Assembly (NCBI GenBank): GCA_037367405.1
Contig: JAZKJV010002621.1
Location: 868,001-932,000 of the forward strand
From: Ottelia alismoides
Taxonomy: Eukaryota > Streptophyta > Magnoliopsida > Alismatales > Hydrocharitaceae
Length of the DNA stretch: 64,000 nt
Direction: 5' to 3'
Below, piece by piece: positions 45,888 through 57,159 of the stretch; position 1 is the stretch's first letter, and every line of letters begins with the position of its first letter. The translations under genes were made by a program, and so were the position numbers. Below the pieces are notes generated by a model. It searched no databases. It saw nothing but the letters and a program-made list of their open reading frames with translations, and was not told the DNA's origin.

Positions 45888-46690
45888 GTCATCACAGGGT
45901 ATCTTGAAGCACTTGTTTAAGTGGTTATTGGCTACATTTTGTAGCATCTGTCCAACAAGCTAATGGTATTGATGAAAAAGATGGGGGGAAATGGTTCACC
46001 TTGGTGAACTCCTCTGCTGGATCTGAAGAAGCCTAAGGTTAGGTTGTTGGTCTTAAGGGAGAGGGAGGTGGTGCTAAGGGAAGCTTTGATCCAGTCATAG
46101 AAGGTTTGGGGGTAACCGGTTAATCGTAAAGCATGAGAGATAGCATACCACTTGACTGTATCAAAGGATTTTTGAGGTCGATTTTGAGTATCATGGCTTT
46201 GATTCCTTGTCTATCTCATGCTAAAAGAATTTCCAAGGTTATAGCAAAAGCATCTGAGGCGCCTCTTCCTTTGAGAAAAGTGCACTGAGAGGGTGAGATT
46301 AGTTCCGTAAGCTTGGAGGCCCATCGGCTAGCCAAATTTTGGAGAGAATCCTAAGTAGGGGGTTGATGAGGCTGACGTGTCTGTAATTAGTGATATCTTT
46401 TGAGTTACCTTTTTTTGTAAATAAGGAAGATGACCGAATTATTAATGAAGCGTAGTTCTTTGGGATCTAGATTCGACGAAGTGAGTCTATTAACCATAGG
46501 CATGAAATCACCCTTGATGACATTCCAGTATTTCTTGAAGAATTCCAGTATGCATCCGTCTGGACAAAGGGTTTTTAGGGATTTAATATTATAGATGATA
46601 TTGTAAACCTTGGCCTCCATGATGGGGACTATAAAATCCCCTAGGTCTTTAATTTGGCCAAGCATGGATGCCAAGAAGTTGATCTGTAAG
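45888..46690 (-). pseudogene. LINE relic, reverse transcriptase part
   Basis: Minus-strand frames show an L1-type RT: CILEFFKKYWNVIKGDFMP (46496-46555), a decayed DLK-F-D-VKW block near 46150-46200 (FDTVKWYAISHALRLTGYP) and HQGEPFPPIFFINTISLLD near 45960-46010. The conserved PDG motif is present (CPDG). The active-site YADD box that should follow is lost or decayed at the junction. The relic continues at 8523-7630 on the other side of the three gypsy insertions. Confidence 0.75.
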
Positions 46691-47233
46691 TCAACTCACA
46701 TTCCAACCCAGTCGACTAATCTTCAACATTAATAATTGGATAGTCCAAATCAGAATTTCAGTGACCTTAAAAAAACCAGTGGACTAACGTAGATTCCGAA
46801 TGTCTTTTCGTAATCAACAAGTTATGCATAATGTTGTGTTATCGTTTCTACTTGTAGTATAATCTCTACCTAACTAAAATGAATTTAAACAGCTTTTGAC
46901 ACTCTTGAACCTCTAAATAGGTGGACATTGATCTTAAACAAAGCATAAGTACAAAGACGGGATTCACAACTAATAAATCACACCATTACAAGTGAGAGAC
47001 GCGTCTGCATGATTTTGTTTAGATAATTGATAAGTCCCTTGGTTTGTACCTGATTTGTACTTAATTATGTGTACAATGTGTGGAATTCCTTCCTCGCCTT
47101 AATATAAAAGACTTGCTCAAGAAATAAATTGAAAAGCAGGTGTGTAATGAGCGGTTCAGGGTTTGAATTAGTGTCAAGTTTGTAATCTCAATTTTAGGCT
47201 AGAAAAAGAGCATTAACGAGCATTTATCGATAT
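46691..47233. other. No gene seen
   Basis: AT-rich sequence without a credible frame. It probably holds the decayed upstream part of the LINE or older insertion debris. Confidence 0.5.
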
Positions 47234-49358
47234 TGATGAATCTATGATTCATCTAATTTATTATTTGATCTTAGCTCTGTTCCAAAGCAATTAATCCAAT
47301 AAACCCCTGAATACAAACATATAAACATTTCTTAGTATATAAATAATTACGATTAATTATTGTATATTAATAAAAGCCACATTCTTCATTGTATATGCAC
47401 ATTTTATTCTAGTCTATCTTTGTTTTAAATCATAAAAAATAGGAATTAGTTTAATAAGTATATAAGTTTTATGTTCCTACAGTGCCAATTAAAAATACAA
47501 AAATGTGAAAAATGTCAAAAATGATGTTTTGATGTATTTTAAATATCAACAAAAATTGTAATATTGTACAAACGAGTTTTTTTTTATTTTTTGGATCCTT
47601 CGTGAAAATTGTAGATCTCATTGAGATGATCAGCTTTTATAAAGAAACTATCTCATTTTGAGTCCATCTTCTTTCTTTTTGTTTTATCTTTATTTTTATA
47701 TTTCCAAATTTTCATATTAGGTCATGTGGTCGCACTAGGACGCGCCATGTGACCTGAACCTTTATCTCAACCTGCCCCGCACCAAGGTCGTTGGATCTCT
47801 TGATCCACTGTGAGGACTTTTCCTAAAATCATATGTTTCCGAAATCAACCAACGAGCTCCCCGTATCTCCGGACTCCCTCTTTATACGTGTCTTTGATGC
47901 CCTAAATGACTACCAGCTCTTCCCACACATTCTAGTATTTAGTTTCGCTCATAGGAGACTCGCACTTTAGAGAGGTTAGTTCCGCGCTTTTATTCTCCAC
48001 TAAGAAAAATGCTTCTCCATTATATATAAACTCAAGCGCTTAGGAAAATGCCAATAACTAGTTGTTTTCAATCCTAAGGGCCCGTTCGGTAGGAGAATAA
48101 GCAGGAATAAGGATGGGGAATAAGGGGAATAAGGGTCTATCTCCGTTCGGCTGGAGGATAAGAATAAGGAGAATAAGGTGAAATAAAGTTAGGTAAGATG
48201 GGATAAAGATAAGAATAAGAGTGAAATAATATGAAATAATGGGGAATAGTCGTACCACGGGAAAGCGTGTTGGGGGTTTATTCCCCTTATTCCATTCCTC
48301 CTTATGACCCAAACGAACAGGGCCTAAGGTTTCAGGAAAATGCCAAAAACTAAGGTTTCATCTCTTTAAGGGAATAGGTTGCAGGCAAGTGTCGAAGTAG
48401 GGCCTAGGTCAAGGTCAAGAGGGGAGACTCGGGCTACATGGGAGTTGACGACTTTGTACACATTGTAGGACGTGGCCATTTTGCAAGACTAGGTCTAGCT
48501 CCACTCCACCTCCACGTGACAACTGTAGGCCCTATGGTCGTGCAAATACATCCTTCTTTTGGAGAGATCCGGTGGTGCTTGCCACTATCGCAACACTTCA
48601 CTAGCTGTTGCTCGAGCTCCATGTTGCCTCCACATTGAGCAAGGACCTTAGGAGCACCCCCAGCGAGCTCCTAAGCCTACATTAACTCCGTCTTCTTCCA
48701 GGTAGTCCTGATCTTTCCCCGCTTCGAATTTCTTTAATTTTATTTGCCCTCTCGGTCAATCCCTGGTCGTTCCAACCATCCACTCAGCTTCATTACACTT
48801 CGAGCACCTTCATGCACCCTCCGACGATTGCCTCCCTTCTCTACACCCCTCTCTTCTTCCAGCGAACCTCCTCCTTACACAGGAAGAGAAGCAACATGTC
48901 CCCACTCTGACCACCCTCCTAAAGACTTTTCTTCACCCCATTTCGCTTTGCCTACTTTGCTAATACTTACAGGACTCCAAACCTCTTAATTATTCAGACT
49001 TAACGCATAACCTCCAGTTCCTGCTCCGCCTATGACGAGCCACCATCTCCTCGCCTTGTCAAGCACCACAAGACCTCTGGGAGACCACCATCTCCTTAGC
49101 CAATACCTCACCGAGCTCTGTGGTTACTCAGCATCCTCATAGGACCACGGAGGAGATCGGAGAGGTCATGAGGAGCTCCGCCTCGATGCCGTCATGCACA
49201 GAGGAGGAGATTCAGATACTATGGTCTGATCTAACGGTCGTTGGACCGCCTAGTTCGAGCCACCCGATCGCTCATGAGCCCTTCTTTGTCTTCCACGCCC
49301 GCCACGATCTAGGCCATTAGATCGTCTATATCAAACAGTACTAGTCCACCGCCAAACC
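47234..49358 (+). repeat. Element E: relic gypsy LTR, left part
   Basis: It starts TGATGAATC-TAT-GATTCATC, the same terminal hairpin as LTR A, and the next bases align with LTR A (TTTATT, TTAGCT, CAAAGCA). A GC-rich island begins about 1.24 kb in (not counting the MITE), as in A (about 1.21 kb), and shares a GACCTTAGGAG word with A (near 5504 and 48644). There is no polypurine tract on its left, so it is a 5' LTR or a solo LTR. It is interrupted by a MITE (48078-48324) and by copia F at 49359. Short frames at 48744-49320 look compositional. Confidence 0.5.
48078..48324. mobile_element. Tourist-like MITE (247 bp)
   Basis: The ends are GGGCCCGTTCGGT and, inverted, GGCCCTGTTCGTTTGG. They are flanked by the 3-bp duplication TAA (48075-48077, 48325-48327), typical of PIF/Harbinger-derived MITEs. 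The interior repeats GGAATAAG words on both strands. It has no coding capacity. Confidence 0.75.
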
Positions 49359-50153
49359 TGTTGGGTTTCTCTGCAATTTTCCAGCCCCCAACTTTGGAGG
49401 GGGCATACTTGATATTTGCCCACATTTGTATCCCCAATTCCAGGGGGATTTCACGTATAGAGCCCCATTCGTTCCACGCTTTTCACCCTGCCGTTTCCAG
49501 TGAGAACGACGCCGCCCCCTTTCCTCCTCTTCTTTCAAGCACCAGCAGCGGGGGGGTTTCGAACCCATCATTCTCCACACACGAGAGCAAGAGGCCGTGC
49601 GTGAGGAAGAGAGAACAGCAGCCGAGCTCGAGAGGAGCAGCGGCTAGGGCTGCTTCTTGAAGAGGAGCCACCGTTTGGGCGAGTTCGAGAGGGTGCAGCG
49701 GGAGGTCGTTGAGAACGACCTCAAGAGGAGCCGAGCCAAGTTTGGGTCTCCATCCGGGAGCCCACAAGGGGAGTTACTTTGTCCTCCTTGTTTTGAGCAC
49801 ATTTGGTATAGTTAGATACCTAGGGATAGTTTGTTCCTTGTTGAAGAACTATCCGTTGTGTGTGCTTGTACCTCGGTTTTGTGGGCAACAAAACCGGGAA
49901 GAACATCATCTCATTTGACCGTAGTGATTGGTTGCCGGTCTTGCCCCGTGGTTTTTCCCTTGCTCACATTGAGAAGGGTTTCCACATAAAAATATTTGTC
50001 TCGTGGTGCTTGCTTGCTTGTGATTGTCTTTGTTGCCATTGAGTTCCCGTGTGGGGAACATATATTGTGTTGTGCCATCTTTGCTGCAGGACGGTTTAGG
50101 GGATACAGATCCTTGGTTGTTGATTGTTTTCGCATATCCTTATATCCCCAACA
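49359..50153 (+). repeat. 5' LTR of element F
   Basis: TGTTGGGTTTCTC to CCCCAACA. It contains a perfect 9-bp stem (GAGGTCGTT-GAG-AACGACCTC, 49702-49722), kept in the other LTR. The frames in it are not genes. Confidence 0.93.
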
Positions 50154-50155
50154 AG

Positions 50156-50167
50156 TGGTATCAGAGC
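50156..50167 (+). promoter_or_regulatory. Primer binding site of element F
   Basis: TGGTATCAGAGC, two bases after the LTR, is the standard plant copia site complementary to initiator-Met tRNA. Confidence 0.95.
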
Positions 50168-50181
50168 TCTGGTTGAGCATA

Positions 50182-51978
50182 ATGGGCAAAGATGATGAAG
50201 GCACAATGATTAAGCTCACAAGCAGCAATTGACAGATTTGGAAGGCGAAGATGGAAGACATTCTATATTGCAAGGACCTCCACGATCCCGTGGAGGGGGA
50301 GAGCGCCAAGCCGGAGAACATGTCCGCAGGAGAGTGGACAAAGTTGAACTGAAAGGCCATTGGTACCATTCGGAAGTGGCTTGACATGTCGGTCTTTCAT
50401 CATGTTGCCGAGGAGACAAATGCGAAGGAGCTATGGGACAAGCTGTCCGAGCTCTATGACCAGAAGACCGCAACCAACAAGGCTTTCTTGATTAGAAAGC
50501 TTGTGAATTTGAAATACAAGGATGGGACCAAAGTGGCGGAGCACTTGAATGATTTCCAAAGCATAATCAACCAGTTGACATCTATGGGTCTGACACTTGA
50601 TGACGAGTTGCAGTCACTTCTTCTTTTGGGCTCACTGCCAGATAGCTGGGAGACTTTAGTTGTCACCGTGAGCAACTCTGCTAAGGATAGCAAGTTGACC
50701 ATGGCTATGGTCAAGGGCAATCTCCTCAATGAGGAGATCAGGCGTCGCTCTTCGGGAGAGGCATCCTCCTCTTCACATGTGTATGCAGTTGATAGGAGAG
50801 GAAGATCCAGCAGCAGAGGAGCGTCACAGGAGAGGCAGAAATCCAGAGAAAAGTCCAAGAGCAGAGGAAAGTGTCACCATTGCCAGAAGCCAGGTCACTG
50901 GAAGAGAGATTGCAGGCTTTGGAAGAGAGAGCAAGCTGAAGCCAAGAAGGATCAGAAAAAGGAAGATGGGAATGTAGCTACAGTCGTGGCAGATGACAGT
51001 GCAGATGAGGAGATTCTCACCATCCAGGACAAGTGCTTACATGCAGGGAGTGATTTGGAGTGGGTCGTTGACACGGCCGCCTCCTATCATGTGACTCCAC
51101 ACAGGGAGTTTTTCACCACCTACACTAGGGGTGATTTTGGGAGAGTCTTGATGGATAACGAGAGTTACTCTAAGATCATTGGCATGGGCACCATCTCGAT
51201 CCAGACGGATGTTGGGTGCTCAATGACACTCCAGAATGTGAGGCATGTTCCTGATGTGCGGCTTAGCCTTATATCTGGCTCACAGCTAGATAGTGAAGGC
51301 TACCATCTGAAGTTCGGCGACAGCAGATGCAAGATTAGCAAGGGTTCTCTCATCATGGCCAGAGGCAGTTTATGTCACACACTCTACATGACTAGAGTGA
51401 AGGTCATGGATGGCAGTTTGCATGCTAGTGAAGCAGATAACTCAGATTTGTGGCACCGTCGGCTTGGCCACATGAGCCAGAAGGGCTTGCAGCTTCTTAG
51501 CAAGAGAGAGTTGATCCCCTACCACAATGACATCACTTTGTCTGCTTGTGATGCATGTGAGGTTGGAAAGAGCAGAAGTGCGCCATATAGAGCGAGATCC
51601 AAGGTGAAGGGAGACCTTCTACAGTTGGTCCATTCTGACGTTTGTGGTCCCATGGACACAGCCTCTTTGGGAGGCAACAGGTATTTTGTCACCTTCATTG
51701 ATGATGCATCTAGGAAGGTGTGGGTGTATGTGCTGAGGACGAAGGATCAAGTGTTTGATTGCTTCAAGAAGTTCCATGCCATGGTTGAGCGTGAGACAGG
51801 GAAATTGTTGAAGTGTCTACGCACAGACAATGGGGGAGAGTACACCTCCCATAGCTTTCAGAGCTATTGCGCAGAGCACGGAATCAGGCATGAGAGGACA
51901 GAGCCAGGCACACCCCAGCACAATGGTCTAGCTGAGAGGATGAACAGGACATTGGTGAGAGAGTCCGCTCTATGCTGA
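50182..51978 (+). pseudogene. Element F: gag, protease and integrase (first part of gag-pol)
   Basis: From the first ATG (50182, 15 bases after the primer site) the frame has two TGA codons (50230-50232 and 50350-50352) and is then open to 51978. Gag includes LKYKDGTKVAEHLNDFQSII and the zinc knuckle CHHCQKPGHWKRDC. The protease has the catalytic triplet in WVVDTAASYHVTPH. Integrase has the zinc finger (HRRLGHMSQKG, CDACEVGKS) and the D,D,E residues in LVHSDVCGPM, LRTDNGGEYTSH and NGLAERMNRTL. A one-base deletion near 51950 shifts the frame into a premature TGA. The pol part continues in the next frame from 51972. The stop at 50350 is consistent with CGA changed to TGA. Confidence 0.93.
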
Positions 51979-54158
51979 AGACAGCGAAGTTGCCCAAGAC
52001 TTTTTGGGCTGAAGCGGTTCGCACCGCATGTTACTTGGTGAACCGATCTCCATCAGTTCCTTTGGGCTTCCAGATTCCAGAGCGTGTTTGGACAGGGAAA
52101 GACCCCTCATATGCTCATTTGAGGGTGTTTGGATGCAAGGCGTATGCATTGGTACCCAAGGAGCAGCGGAAGAAGTTGGATGACAAGGCAGTGCCTTGTA
52201 TTTTTCTTGGCTATGGAGATCAGGAGTTTGGATACCGTCTTTGGGATCCAAGAAAGAAGACAGTCACCAGGCATAGGGATGTGATTTTCTATGAGAATCA
52301 GACGTTGGCTGAGGACACCACTGAGAGTGGTAATAGAGATGAGATCTCCATGGATGATGACAGTGATGAGGACACAGAGCCCTCTCCAGTACATGGTACA
52401 GGTGGAGAGGATGGGCAGCTAGAGCAGCATGAGCCAGATGCAGACCCCGTTGATGCAGGTTCAGGGGACCTAGGGCAGGGGGAGCAGCCTCATCCAGTTG
52501 CAGACACAGCAGAGCCTCAGGTCAGGCGATCTGAGAGGACACGCCAGCCATCATCCCGCTACCCCACTTCCAGGTATGTGATGCTCACAGATGCTGGTGA
52601 GCCATACACCTTTGAGGAGGCACAGGTGCACAAGGACAAGGGTCATTGGCAGAATGCAATGAATGAAGAGATGCTATCTCTCAAGAAAAACCACACTTAT
52701 GACCTTGTTGAGCTTCCTAAAGGGAAGAGAGCCTTGAAGAACAAGTGGGTGTACAAGCTGAAGTCAGATGACAGTGGCAGACAGGTGAAGTACAAGGCCA
52801 GATTAGTTGTGAAAGGGTTCAGCCAGAAGGAAGGAGTGGACTATGATGAGATCTTCTCCCCAGTGGTGAAGATGAATTCAGTGAGAATGGTGCTAGGACT
52901 TGTTGCTAGCATGGACCTTGAACTGGAGCAGATGGATGTGAAGACGGTGTTTCTTCACGGTGATTTGAAGGAAGAGATCTACATGGAGCAGCCACAGGGT
53001 TTTCAAGAGAGAGGGAAAGAGCATATGGTATGCAGGTTGAGGAAGAGTCTCTATGGCTTGAAGCAAGCCCCGAGACAGTGGTACTTGAAGTTTGATGCTT
53101 TCATGGGAAAGCAGGGCTTCAAGAGGACTACAACCGACCCATGCGTATATGTTCGTCGTCTTCCCAATGACAGGTTCGTCATTCTTTTGATCTACGTGGA
53201 TGACATGTTGATTATAGGTCATGATTCCAACTTGATTGCAAAGCTTAAGAGAGAACTCTCCAAAGAGTTTGAGATGAAAGATTTGGGCAAGGCTAGTCAC
53301 ATCTTAGGGATGCAGATCACAAGGGACAGGAAGAAGCGCATGTTGTGGTTGTCACAAGAGAGCTATGTTGAACGCGTGTTGGAGCGGTTCAACATGAAGA
53401 ATGCCAAGCCTGTCAGCACGCCCTTAGCCTCTCATTTCAAGCTAACCAAAGAGTCATGTCCTTCTACTTCTGAGGAGAAAGCAGAGATGTCCAAGATCCC
53501 ATACCAATCAGCAGTTGGAAGCCTCATGTACGTCATGGTTTGCACTAGACCAGACATAGCCCATGCAGTGGGCGTGGTGAGCAGGTTCATGTCCAACCCG
53601 GGCAAGGACCATTGGGAGGCCGTGAAGTGGATCTTCAGATACTTGAGAGGGACCTCAAGTATGTGTCTTGCTTTTGGGAGGTCAGATCCCAAACTTTGTG
53701 GTTACACTGATGCAGATATGGCAGGAGATACGGACCAGAGAAAGTCCACCTCAGGCTACATTTTCACGTTTGCAGGGGGAGCCATATCATGGCAATCCAA
53801 ACTACAGAAATGTGTTGCTCTCTCAACTACTGAGGCAGAATACATTGCAGCAGCAGAGGCTGGGAAAGAAGTGTTGTGGCTACAACGCTTCCTTGGTGAG
53901 TTTGGATTGGATGACAGTGAGCCGGTTGTGTTTTGTGATAGCCAGAGCGCTATAGACTTGAGCAAGAGTACCATGCACCATGCTCGCACAAAACACATTG
54001 ATGTGAGATACCATTGGCTGAGGGATGCAATTGAACAAAAGCAGCTCGTGTTGAAGAAGATTCACACAGATGAGAACCCCTCAGACATGTTGACAAAGGC
54101 AGTCACTCGTGACAAGCTTCAGCTCTGTAGAGAGCTGAGCGGTGTCACCTCTTCTTGA
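51972..54158 (+). pseudogene. Element F: integrase end, reverse transcriptase and RNase H
   Basis: This is an open segment of 728 codons continuing the polyprotein after the frameshift. The integrase C-terminal side reads FWAEAVRTACYLVNRSPS and LRVFGCKAYALVPKEQR. A Ser/Asp/Glu-rich linker spans about residues 115-205. RT contains KNKWVYKLKSDDSGRQVKYK, QMDVKTVFLHGDLKEEIYM (usual VKTAFLHG), SLYGLKQAPRQWY and the active site LLIYVDDMLIIG. RNase H contains CGYTDADMAGD, VALSTTEAEYIAAAEA and FCDSQSAIDLSKS. The wording is that of TNT1-94/Tork elements. With the one-base deletion and two TGAs upstream, this copy could not make a full polyprotein. Confidence 0.94.
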
Positions 54159-54187
54159 ACTCCATCACAGGACAACACCTCCCCGTT

Positions 54188-54205
54188 GGGGCTGGAGGGG
54201 GAGGT
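54188..54205 (+). promoter_or_regulatory. Polypurine tract of element F
   Basis: GGGGCTGGAGGGGGAGGT lies immediately before the 3' LTR and about 30 bases after the pol stop. Confidence 0.8.
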
Positions 54206-55001
54206 TGTTGGGTTTCTCTGCAATTTTCCAGCCCCCAACTTTGGATGGGGCATACTTGATATTTGCCCACATTTGTATCCCCAATTCCAGGGGGATTTCA
54301 CGCATAGAGCTCCATTCGTTCCACGCTTTTCACCTTGTCGTTTCCAGTGAGAACGACGCCGCCCCTTTTCCTCCTCTTCTTTCAAGCACCAGCAGCGGGG
54401 GGGTTTCGAACCCATCATTCTCCACACGCGAGAGCAAGAGGCCGTGCGCGAGGAAGAGAGAACAGCAGCCGAGCTCGAGAGGAGCAGCGGCTAGGGCTGC
54501 TTCTTGAAGAGGAGCCACCGTTTGGGCGAGTTCGAGAGGGTGCAGCGGGAGGTCGTTGAGAACGACCTCAAGAGGAGCCGAGCCAAGTTTGGGTCTCCAT
54601 CCGGGAGCCCACAAGGGGAGTTACATTGTCCTCCTTGTTTTGAGCACATTTGGTATAGTTAGATACCTAGGGATAGTTTGTTCCTTGTTGAAGAACTATC
54701 CGTTGTGTGTGCTTGTACCGCGGTTTTGTGGGCAACAAAACCGGGAAGAACATCATCTCATTTGACCGTAGTGATTGGTTGCCGGTCTTGCCCCGTGGTT
54801 TTTCCCTTGCTCACATTGAGAAGGGTTTCCACGTAAAAATCTTTGTCTCGTGGTGCTTGCTTGCTTTTGATTGTCTTTGTTGCCATTGAGTTCCCGTGTG
54901 GGGAACATATATTGTGTTGTGCCATCTTTGCTGCAGGATGGTTTTAGGGGATACAGATCCTTGGTTGTTGATCGTTTCCGCATATCCTTATATCCCCAAC
55001 A
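54206..55001 (+). repeat. 3' LTR of element F
   Basis: Same ends as the 5' LTR. About 16 substitutions and one inserted T (in GATGGTTTTAGG) separate the two. Confidence 0.93.
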
Positions 55002-56833
55002 AGTAGCTCCATGCCTCGCCCAAGTCGCCCTTGCCTCGCAACATGGAGCAACGATCCTACCCTTACCCTGAACCTCGTCCGCCTCATGTGCTTGGTCATG
55101 TGCTTGGGTATTTGTAACGACCCCCTCTGTCTTCTCCAAATCTCAGAAAAGAGCAATCATGTGGGTTATTTATAGAAAATCCCTCCCATGTTAATTTTAT
55201 TGTAAAAATCCCCCTACCTTTTTGTTTAAAGTTAGTTTTAATTTTTTTTATTACACTTATGCCCTCGTACCATTATGTGAATAACTTGAACATATAAACT
55301 CTAAATTAAATGGAATTGATCTTGTTTTAAACTTGATTCATGCTCTGTGATATGGCATTGATTACACTTTGATTATACGTGTTGAAAATTAATTTTAGAT
55401 CAGAGAAGTTCCTTGCATATTTAGGCTTATTTAACTTGTATAAAATGGAAATCTTGCTCAATTAATGTTATTAAGTAAGCCCAATGATCCACTAATCTCG
55501 TGGAATTGATTTTAATGATTTATTTGCACTGTTTAAAGTAATTAATTACACCTTGATTGAATTGGGGGACTGGTAAATGAAAGGAGCCATTTAAGTGCTT
55601 AATTGACATATCTTGATACATTAATGTCATGTGAACTTTGGTGCATGTTAATGGAACTTGTTTTGTAATTATACTCACTAATTCACTCTTGATCTGGGAA
55701 CATAGTTGTGATACATTTTGTGTGCATAATCATTTATTTTGTCGCATGTTTATAAAATTGCACGGTAAAAATTATTTTAAAAAACACGCATCATCGATTG
55801 ATTAACTAAGTAGAAAACTTCGAACTAATCGACTAATTGACCCTAAAATCATCCATACTAAGCTAAGCTTGTCTCCTTAAGTCAATCCTAGGGCTTGCCC
55901 AGATTAAACAAATATAGACCACACCTCTTCACTGCAATCTTTGTGTAGCTTTGATTCGATTGCGTAAATCCGACTACAACAACATTGACTAATTAACCTC
56001 GGGTTTTGACAATTGATTAGATACTTAAAAGGATCATTTAGTATTCTTTCTTCACTTGAATGATGAAACTAATGAGTGCACTAGTTGATTACTCATTGAA
56101 ATTTTATTATTGATGTTGATGACAGAAGATCAATGAAAAGTTATGTTTTCACTTTGGGTACTTATATCGTAAGATAGAGAGCGACGACCTTACATGGTAA
56201 CATTGCTATCGTTCTACGATAAGGATAAAGTACATATCGGGTCGATGGATCTCTAGTAAGAGGTATAGGCCTACTATGACATGATCAAGCTTATCACATT
56301 TACTTATGAATAAAGCATTCTGATGTTTTATATTACTTTATCAAAATAGTGAAGAAGATTAAGGTGCAGAAATTTTGATAGTCACATTAATATGATCACG
56401 GAGCTGGTTCATGTTGATAAATAGTTTTATTTTGGCTGATGGAGATCTTAGCCTTCCTTCTAGATTTTCTTATTGATGCCAAGTTGTCATATGATCAAAG
56501 TTTTATCAGAAAACTAAAATTATTAAAATATGCGAGTGAACGCTTGGGAGGTTTCTGGAAATGGATCTAAATACTATGTTTTGCGTGGTGGTGGTGTGTT
56601 ATTTAGTATATATGAAGCATCCATGAAATAATGCAAATCACAGAAGCCCAGGCCCAGGTCCAAAATCTAATGCCCTTCCTGGCCCATTTAGGACGTCCCT
56701 TTCGCTTCCACCTTTACAAATTGTGGCTGTGAATATAAGCCATTTTTGCTTTTCACTAATCCTTTACATTGTTCTCCTTGACTTGAAGCATTGGTTATTT
56801 ATTTAATGTCCTCCGCAGTTTCCGTTGCTAAAT
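55002..56833. other. No gene; probable continuation of relic LTR E
   Basis: The first 110 bases are GC-rich and the next part has phrases like ATTGTAAAAATCCCCCTACC and ATTACACTTATGCCCTCG, the same style as the later part of LTR A, so this is likely the right half of LTR E split by copia F. I cannot place its end. The rest is AT-rich with no supported frame. Confidence 0.4.
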
Positions 56834-57159
56834 GATACCAAATAATTTTTTGAAATATCAGTTGTGCCCCTACCTTCTTGCAAAATTCACAGTTCTGCCC
56901 TTTGGTAATATCAGTTGTGCCCCTACTTTACCTTAACAAAAGGGCAGAACTGTGAATTTTTCAAGAAGGTAGGGGCATAACTGATATTCCAAAAAAGGAG
57001 GGGTATAACTGAAATTGCAATATCTCGGAAGGGCAGAACTGATAAAATCCCTTTTGTTAAGGTAAAGTAGGGGCATAATTGATATTACCAAAGGACATAA
57101 CTGTGAATTTTGCAAGAAGGTAGGGGCACAACTGATATTTCAAAAAATTATTTGGTATC
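56834..57159. mobile_element. Foldback element with long inverted arms
   Basis: GATACCAAATAATTTTTTGA at 56834 is mirrored exactly by the end at 57159. The arms extend about 110 bp each (56834-56945 and 57047-57159) with few mismatches. The centre (56938-57046) holds two further inverted copies of the same phrase (GGGGCATAACTGATATT, GGCAGAACTGTGAATTTT). No clear target duplication was found. There is no coding capacity. Confidence 0.8.

Larger units (their letters stand above)
49359..55001 (+). mobile_element. Element F: Ty1/copia (Tork-type) retrotransposon
   Basis: The 5.64-kb element has LTRs 49359-50153 (795 bp) and 54206-55001 (796 bp), both TGTTGGG...CCCCAACA. It has an initiator-Met primer site at 50156 and a purine-rich tract just before 54206. 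One gag-pol reading frame order is gag-protease-integrase-RT-RNase H, the copia order. By eye the LTRs differ at about 16 positions plus one 1-base indel (about 2%), so it is young. No 5-bp target duplication is visible (AAACC left, AGTAG right). Confidence 0.93.
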
